From Bin87 sp965204685 (GTDB lineage: Bacteria > Chloroflexota > Dehalococcoidia > Lucifugimonadales > UBA3495): a stretch of 64,000 nt of DNA. The notes under the pieces are model-generated. The model saw only the letters and a program-made list of their open reading frames with translations, did no database searches and was not told the DNA's origin. Each line of letters begins with the position of its first letter. Position 1 is the stretch's first letter. The stretch covers positions 3,844,001-3,908,000 of the forward strand of contig OZ242004.1 in assembly GCA_965204685.1 (NCBI GenBank), read 5' to 3'. This document shows positions 58,826 to 64,000 of the stretch, in pieces. The translations under genes and the position numbers were made by a program.

Positions 58826-58856
58826 CGAAAGGGCGGATATCGAACCCGCCCTTTCG
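58826..58856. terminator. Hairpin between convergent genes
   Basis: Arms CGAAAGGGCGG (58826-58836) and CCGCCCTTTCG (58846-58856) lie between the thioesterase gene and the end of the NHL operon on the other strand; a short T-run is included in the arm. Confidence 0.6.
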
Positions 58857-58946
58857 TTGCTGCAAAGAAAAAGAACCGGCGCTGGGGGTGAAGAGCGCCG
58901 GTTCTGGGGAAGAAATGTCAGAACACTTCCCGGATGTACCGCCAGG

Positions 58947-59996
58947 TTACAGGTTGAACTGCGGGTCCAGGTAGGTGTCGTCCTTTTCGTAAACCTGAAG
59001 GCGCGAGCGCAGGGTGTCGCACACCAGCAGCCGATTGTTGGCCCGGTCGAAGCTGACGCCCATGGGCATCCGGAAGGTGCGCTGCTGCTGCTCCAGGTCA
59101 GGGACCCGGCGGCGGGCCTTCACCATGTCAGGGTTGGCGTTCAGGGACAGGTCGCCCCACTCCGAGACCTCGGTGGCGTCCCCTTCCAGGTAGGCCAGCG
59201 GGCGCGCGTCGGCATCGTAAATCACCACGCGCTCGTTCATCCAGTCCGCCACGTAGACATCGCCCTCGTTGTCGATGGTGACGTCCAGCGGGTGGTTGAG
59301 CTCACCGGAGCGGGTGCCGCGGCTGCCAAAGGTGCGCAGGTGGGTTCCGCCCGCGGTGTACTTCTGCACCCGGTGGTTGCCCCAGTCGGCGATGTAAAGG
59401 TCGCCGGCGTCGTCAATGGCGATGCCGGAGGGCATCTCCAAGTCCTCGGCGCCGTTACCCTTGGTGCCGAAGCCTCCCAGGTACTCGCCGTCCTTGCTGA
59501 ACTTCTGGACGCGGCTGCTCTTGGCCGAAACTACCCAGAGGTTGTCGTCGGCGTCGAAAGCCAAGCCGGCGGCGCCGCTGAGCTGGCCTTCGCCATCGCC
59601 GGCCTCGCCCCAGTGCTTCACCAAGTTTCCGTCGGCGTCGAACACGGCGACCATGTTCTTCCACTCGTCGGAAGCGTAGACGTTGCCGGCGGAGTCGAGG
59701 GCAATGCCGGTGATCCACTCGAAGAGGCCCCTCGAGCTGGCCTGGTAGGCAATGCCTTCGCGGCCGAATTCACCCAGGAACTCCTCGCCGCCCTTGCCGT
59801 CGGTGTTGCCGATGGTGCACTTGGTGATCCGGGCGCTGGGGTTCTGCTCACCGCCGCGGTTGGCAACGTACATCGTGCCGTCATCAAGGGTAGCAACGCC
59901 AACGGGCTGGCTGAAGCCCATGCCCACCTGCCCCTGGCGGCCAACATTCTTGATGTACAGCCATGCCCGACCGCTTGCTACGGTATTCTGAGGCAT
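58947..59996 (-). CDS. NHL-repeat beta-propeller protein
   Basis: The 349-residue protein has at least five NHL repeats of the form GIAxDxxGxxYVADxxNxRVxxF (for example IAIDDAGDLYIADWGNHRVQ and VTIDNEGDVYVADWMNERVV). No signal peptide or membrane helix is seen at its start, where GGAGG precedes ATG 59996. It is the last gene of a DUF1800-DUF1501-NHL operon. NHL propellers serve as binding platforms; function here is unknown. Confidence 0.85.
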   Translation of the reverse strand: MPQNTVASGRAWLYIKNVGRQGQVGMGFSQPVGVATLDDGTMYVANRGGEQNPSARITKCTIGNTDGKGGEEFLGEFGREGIAYQASSRGLFEWITGIALDSAGNVYASDEWKNMVAVFDADGNLVKHWGEAGDGEGQLSGAAGLAFDADDNLWVVSAKSSRVQKFSKDGEYLGGFGTKGNGAEDLEMPSGIAIDDAGDLYIADWGNHRVQKYTAGGTHLRTFGSRGTRSGELNHPLDVTIDNEGDVYVADWMNERVVIYDADARPLAYLEGDATEVSEWGDLSLNANPDMVKARRRVPDLEQQQRTFRMPMGVSFDRANNRLLVCDTLRSRLQVYEKDDTYLDPQFNL

Positions 59997-60083
59997 AGTT
60001 ATTCCTCCAATCGATATGCGTTGGACCGGCGGCGGCGCAGCCCGGTGGCTGCGTCGCCGCCATTTATTGCTGGGCCGTTGGGC

Positions 60084-61217
60084 TTACTTCTTGATGATGT
60101 CCAGCTTCGGGAAGGCGCCGTTGACGATGGGGTTGGCGTCCATGCCAAGCCAGTCCTCGACGATGCTGGTGTACGCGCCGCGGAAGTCGTAGTTCGGGAC
60201 CAGGTCGCCCTGTTCCAGATCCTCGTTCTTGCGGGACGGGTACTCGCCGTAGAAGCCACCCTGGACGGAGTCGCCGATGGCGAAGGCAACGCCGGCTGCG
60301 CCGTGGTCGGTGCCGGAGCCGTTGTCGCGAACGCGACGGCCGAACTCGGAGAACAGGTACATGACGATGTTCTCGCCGGTGTTGTGCTCCTTCATGTCCT
60401 CGAAGAAGGCGCTGATGCCCTCGGAAACTTCCTTCCACAGCACCGGGTGGGCCGCGGCCTCACCGGCGTGGGTGTCGAAGCTGCCGTGCTGGGTGTAGAA
60501 GATCTTCGTGCCCAGATCGGCCATGTACACCTGGGCGATGTCACGCAGGTGCGAGGCGATGGGGCTGTTGGGATACTCGACGTTGCTGGAGTACTGCTCC
60601 GGCGCGACCTTCACGATGTCGGCGCCAACCATGGCGTCCGTGCCGGTGGAGCGCAGGTAGTCGTTCACGAAGCTGCCGCCCACGGTGGGAGCGTACATCT
60701 TGGAGAACAGGTCCAGGGCCTTGGAGCGCTGGTCAACATCGGCGATGCCGGTGAGCAGGCCATAAGTGCTCAGGTCGGCGATGGCGGCTACGGGGACGCC
60801 GGGGACGGCCAGCGCGCGAGGCAAGCCGTGGCCGAAGTTGATGGCCGTCAGCACGTTTTCCTTGTTCGGGTCCATCTCGCGAGCCACGCGGCCGGCCCAG
60901 CCCTCGGTGCCAACCTTGTCCGGCTCACAGGTGTGCCAGATGTCCATGCTGCGGAAGTGCGAGCGGGGGCTGTCGGCATAGCCGATGCCATGGATGACGG
61001 CTACCTTGCCCTGGTCAAAGAGCTCCTTCATGGGGCCCATGGTGGGGGCGAAGCCCAGCTCGTCGTTGACGGGGATGATGTCCTCGCGCTCGTAACGGAC
61101 CGCGGGGCGGTTGTCGTAGTACAACGAGTCGTTGTAGGGGATCACCGTGTTGAAGTAGTCGTTGCCGCCGGTGAGCTGCAGGACCACGATGACCGGATCT
61201 TTCTTGGTGGAGGTCAT
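60084..61217 (-). CDS. DUF1501 family protein
   Basis: The 377-residue alkaline-phosphatase-superfamily-like protein has VIVVLQLTGGNDYFNTVIPY at the start, VIHGIGYADSPRSHFRSMDI in the next conserved block, and QHGSFDTHAGE and SEFGRRVRDNGSGTDHG later, the standard DUF1501 signatures. Most homologues carry a Tat signal; this one begins directly with the first core strand (ATG 61217 after AGGAG). It forms an operon with DUF1800, its usual partner. Confidence 0.9.
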   Translation of the reverse strand: MTSTKKDPVIVVLQLTGGNDYFNTVIPYNDSLYYDNRPAVRYEREDIIPVNDELGFAPTMGPMKELFDQGKVAVIHGIGYADSPRSHFRSMDIWHTCEPDKVGTEGWAGRVAREMDPNKENVLTAINFGHGLPRALAVPGVPVAAIADLSTYGLLTGIADVDQRSKALDLFSKMYAPTVGGSFVNDYLRSTGTDAMVGADIVKVAPEQYSSNVEYPNSPIASHLRDIAQVYMADLGTKIFYTQHGSFDTHAGEAAAHPVLWKEVSEGISAFFEDMKEHNTGENIVMYLFSEFGRRVRDNGSGTDHGAAGVAFAIGDSVQGGFYGEYPSRKNEDLEQGDLVPNYDFRGAYTSIVEDWLGMDANPIVNGAFPKLDIIKK

Positions 61218-61314
61218 TGCGTATGCTCCTTGTTTGATGTGCGTTTCGTCGTATGACGAGGTTGAGGCGATGGACGGGCCGGAAGGTTGCCGGCCCATCC
61301 AGCATCTTTCCGGT

Positions 61315-62715
61315 TTAGCCGAACTGGTACTCGGTGGTGGCGCTGATCAGGGCCATGGTCTCGCCGATACGAGTCGCGGTGGCGGTCCGGTCCTGCCAGT
61401 TGACGTCGCCGCCGGAACGGACGTGCTCGGCCAGCTGGCCGCGGGTCTCCTCGCTGAGCTCGATGAAGCCCATGTACTCGGTGCACGCGTTCAGCAGGTG
61501 GTCCGGGGTGGTTACGCCGTCGTCCTGCATGCGGTCGAAGATGTCCTGCATGCCGGGCAGATCAGGGTTGGAAACGCGGTCCGCCACGAAGTTGATGCGG
61601 GCCAGCAGAGCGCCGGAGTTGATCCACTCCAAGCCGGTGTGCCAGCCTTCCACCGACGGCGGGTCCAGGATGGACTGGCCCATGTAGGTGGGCTCCTTGC
61701 CGATGTTCAGGACGCCGGGGTCCGGGTTCTCGAACAGGCCGACCATCCGCAACGTGCCGGCGACCACTTCGGCCGGGCTCTTGATCTTCTGGTAGCGGGC
61801 GTCCTTGAACCACTGGGAGTTGAACATGTGGCGCAGAACGGCCTTCATCTCGAAGCCGGACTGCTCGAACACGTCCATCATCTCTTCCAGCGCGTCCTCG
61901 TCGCGGGCCGGCTCGATAGTCCAGGCGGGAACCTGGGGCTCGTCGGCGACGAAGAAGTTGTAGAGGTGGCGGCAGATGAAGCGGGAGGTCGCCGGCTCTT
62001 CGAGGATGATGTCGATGATGTCCTCGCCGTTGAAGTTGCCGGTGCGACCCAGGAAGGTCTTTTCGCCGTAGTCGTGGTCCTCATCGCGATAGGCGAACTT
62101 CCAGGGGTAGCGGCCGTACGGAGCGCGCGGCAGCTTGGCCTGGATGGTCCAGCCGGTGAAGGCCCGCGAGCACTCGCGAACGTCAACCTCGGTGTAGTTG
62201 GAAACGCCCATGGAGAACAGCTCAAGGAGCTCGCGGCCCCAGTTCTCGTTCACGGCGTCCCGGTGGTTTTCGTTGTTGTCCAGCCAGAAAATCATGGCGG
62301 GGTTCTTGGACAGTTCAATCAGAATGTCCCGGTAGTTCCCCATGCCATATTCCCGGAACATGTCGATCTGCTCGAGCAGCTGGTCGCAGTTGTCAACCTT
62401 GGAGTTGCCGGTCGCGAACACGTGGTGCCAGAACAGCGTCATCTTCTCCTCCAGGGGCCGGTCGCTGGATACCATGTTGTACATCCAGTTGGCCTGACCG
62501 GAGAAGGGAACGCCGCCGGGGAGCAAGAAGCTGGGGTGATACCGGAGCAGGAGAGCCATCTTGCCGCCTTCGCGGTCCGCGGGCGGATCGATCAGCTCTT
62601 CCACGGTGGCTTCGTAACCCTGAGCAACGCATCGCTCCAACTCTGCGCGGTTGGCGCCAAAGCCGGCGCGCCGCATCAGGTGGGCCATCAATGCCAGGTC
62701 ATCCTTGTGTGACAT
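61315..62715 (-). CDS. DUF1800 family protein
   Basis: The 466-residue protein has HLMRRAGFGANRAELERCVA at the N-terminus, MTLFWHHVFATGNSKVDNC, NENWGRELLELFSMGVSNYT, RAFTGWTI and HDYGEKTFLGRTGNFNGEDI, the standard DUF1800 blocks. GGAGG precedes ATG 62715. No signal peptide is visible. DUF1800/DUF1501 pairs occur in many environmental bacteria, often with exported substrates, but their reaction is unknown. Confidence 0.9.
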   Translation of the reverse strand: MSHKDDLALMAHLMRRAGFGANRAELERCVAQGYEATVEELIDPPADREGGKMALLLRYHPSFLLPGGVPFSGQANWMYNMVSSDRPLEEKMTLFWHHVFATGNSKVDNCDQLLEQIDMFREYGMGNYRDILIELSKNPAMIFWLDNNENHRDAVNENWGRELLELFSMGVSNYTEVDVRECSRAFTGWTIQAKLPRAPYGRYPWKFAYRDEDHDYGEKTFLGRTGNFNGEDIIDIILEEPATSRFICRHLYNFFVADEPQVPAWTIEPARDEDALEEMMDVFEQSGFEMKAVLRHMFNSQWFKDARYQKIKSPAEVVAGTLRMVGLFENPDPGVLNIGKEPTYMGQSILDPPSVEGWHTGLEWINSGALLARINFVADRVSNPDLPGMQDIFDRMQDDGVTTPDHLLNACTEYMGFIELSEETRGQLAEHVRSGGDVNWQDRTATATRIGETMALISATTEYQFG

Positions 62716-62795
62716 TCTGTGCCTCCTTCCTTCGATTTGATGCCGTTTTTGCCGGGATCCCATGCGCCGTTCCCGGCCTCACGACGGTTGCCGGT

Positions 62796-62824
62796 AGTGT
62801 AATTTAGTTGTCGCACCCTGTCAA
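62796..62824 (-). promoter_or_regulatory. Strong sigma-70-type promoter of the DUF1800 operon
   Basis: On the minus strand TTGACA (62824-62819), a 17-base spacer and TACACT (62801-62796), about 75 bases upstream of the DUF1800 start. Confidence 0.75.
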
Positions 62825-62990
62825 CAAATCGGTATATCGCTCAAATTTGATAATGATTATAAACTGGTAACGAACGGCAAAGACGGGGCAAAGCACTAGA
62901 GGTCCCAGTGGCTAGGCCCGGTCAAATTCGTCCCTGGATATGCCCAATGCCGCGCCACGGCTCTGCTCCGGTTGCTCGTCCCCAGTGAGA

Positions 62991-64000
62991 CTAGGAGCAA
63001 GTGGGCAGACCGAGCTCTTCCAGGTCGTTGTCCGCGATGTCCTCCAGACCGATGGGTATGCAACCGGTCAAGGGATTGCCTGTCAGGTACAGCAGCGCCA
63101 GCTTGCCCAGATTCGCCAGCTCAGCAGGTATCGATCCGGTCAACTGGTTGCCGTCCAGGTGCAGTTGCTGTAGCTCGGCGAGATTGCCAATCTCGGACGG
63201 TATCATCCCACTGAACTGGTTGTTGTCCAGGCGCAGTTGCTCCAGTTTGGCCAGGTTCCCCAGTTCGGACGGTATCGGCCCGCTTAACTGGTTCCGGTTT
63301 ACGCTCAGATAGGTCAACTCGCCCAGGCCGCCCAACTCCGCAGGCAGCGCTCCGCTCAGTTCATTCCCGTCAAGGACCAGTGATTCAAGATTTTCAAGGT
63401 CGCCCAACTCCGCGGGTATCGCGCCAGTGAGCTCGTTTCTGTGGAGGAACAACACCTCCAGTTCGGTGAGATTCCCCAACTCCTCCGGTATTCCGCCGGT
63501 CAGTTGGTTGCCTTCAAGACGCAGCCGTTCAAGATCAGACAGGTTGCCCAGCTCGGCCGGGATTGCTCCGGTCAACCGGTTGTCGAACAGGTCAAGAAGC
63601 TCCAGATTGGCGAAACTGCCGTACGCTGCGGGTATATTACCGGTCAACTGGTTGCCGCTCAGTGACAACACCCTTAAATTGGACAAGTTATTCAACTCAG
63701 CCGGTATTTGACCGGTAAAGTCGTTGCTCGTGAGCCACAGGGATTTCAGACTGGTCAGATTGCCTATTTCGGGTGGTATCGTCCCGGTCAATAAGTTGTC
63801 GTCGACATCCAGGTACCTGAGGTTGACCAAGTTGCCCAACTCAGGAGGTATCTCGCCGGTCAGCTCGTTTTCCCACAATCCGAGACTGGTCAAGTTGGTC
63901 ATCGTACCCAACTCGGGAGGTATGTCACCGCTCAGCATATTGTTATTAAGGGTCAGTACGCGCAGACTGCCGAGCTGTGTCAACTCAACAGGGATTTCCC
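62991..64000 (-). CDS. Leucine-rich-repeat protein of plant-like type (partial, 5' end outside window)
   Basis: The frame is open to the window edge and holds about 13 LRRs of 24 residues with consensus LxGxIPxELGNLxxLxxLxLxxNxL (for example LTGEIPPELGNLVNLRYLDV), ending with a short cap (DNDLEELGLPTCS). This plant-type repeat is found in bacterial surface proteins. The N-terminus with any signal peptide is beyond the window. The repeats are unusually regular, so recent internal duplication is likely. Confidence 0.88.
   Translation of the reverse strand, partial: EIPVELTQLGSLRVLTLNNNMLSGDIPPELGTMTNLTSLGLWENELTGEIPPELGNLVNLRYLDVDDNLLTGTIPPEIGNLTSLKSLWLTSNDFTGQIPAELNNLSNLRVLSLSGNQLTGNIPAAYGSFANLELLDLFDNRLTGAIPAELGNLSDLERLRLEGNQLTGGIPEELGNLTELEVLFLHRNELTGAIPAELGDLENLESLVLDGNELSGALPAELGGLGELTYLSVNRNQLSGPIPSELGNLAKLEQLRLDNNQFSGMIPSEIGNLAELQQLHLDGNQLTGSIPAELANLGKLALLYLTGNPLTGCIPIGLEDIADNDLEELGLPTCS

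Noticed and set aside
58857..61256. A long plus-strand open frame (about 800 codons) opposite the NHL and DUF1501 genes
   Set aside because: It is antisense to two proteins with clear family motifs, has low-complexity Val/Gly/Asp/His-rich composition and arises from the strong GC3 codon bias of the real genes.
61162..62712. A plus-strand open frame of about 516 codons opposite DUF1800
   Set aside because: Mirror of the highly biased DUF1800 codons; no family motif, ribosome-binding site or promoter.

Overview
The window is about 60% GC bacterial chromosome with genes on both strands and standard genetic-code-11 stops. Gene content suggests a Chloroflexota lineage of the Dehalococcoidia / SAR202 type, marine or host-associated. 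The hints are a reductive-dehalogenase-like corrinoid/Fe-S protein, a tricarballylate-dehydrogenase-like flavoprotein, GMC oxidoreductase, OFA-type MFS carriers, ring-cleavage dioxygenases, acyl-CoA enzymes and several TTG starts. This lineage call is an inference from family content only; no rRNA or tRNA is present. Promoters of the form TTGAC(A/C/G)-N17/18-TANNNT recur at alaS (6018), an HTH/Cys gene (10227), a small ORF (38861), the TPP riboswitch (42234), the RdhA-like gene (51680) and the DUF1800 operon (62824, minus).

Layout. 1-5.4 kb: end of an unknown gene, a VOC/amidohydrolase pair, a complete IS982-like element with a TSD, a SIS-domain sugar isomerase, an AhpD/CMD-like protein and an OLD-like ATPase. 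5.4-11 kb: frameshifted DUF4276 gene, alaS with two insertions, an AbrB/VapC toxin-antitoxin pair, ruvX and a translationally coupled HTH/membrane pair. 11-18 kb (minus): acyl-CoA dehydrogenase, AsnC-type sensor domain, galU, two MFS carriers and two Uma2 nucleases. 18-21 kb (minus): a compact restriction-modification cluster (C5 methyltransferase, overlapping putative restriction endonuclease, GIY-YIG nuclease, Vsr). 21-34 kb: flavoprotein and GMC oxidoreductases, aminotransferase, two Uma2 paralogues, MaoC-type dehydratase, ATP sulfurylase, enoyl-CoA hydratase, NYN protein, threonine synthase and an MBL exonuclease.

34.8-42 kb holds the two most interesting loci. The first is a peroxiredoxin whose peroxidatic residue is encoded by an in-frame TGA (35011-35013), most simply read as selenocysteine. 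The second is panD overlapping two tandem sarcosine/dimethylglycine-methyltransferase-like genes, followed by a third methyltransferase and a terminator. This suggests beta-alanine production coupled to its N-methylation, possibly to beta-alanine betaine.

42-64 kb: a promoter-TPP riboswitch-terminator unit controlling an SSS-family transporter and thiC; a second VapC module; tandem class III extradiol dioxygenases; a thioredoxin-reductase-like/MBL operon; a cytosolic RdhA-like protein with its own promoter and terminator; a MocR-type aminotransferase; plsY-der; a HEPN-like protein; argF; an FlK-like thioesterase; a DUF1800-DUF1501-NHL operon; and an LRR protein running off the window end. Many intergenic gaps carry GGGGCGA...TCGCCCC palindromes.
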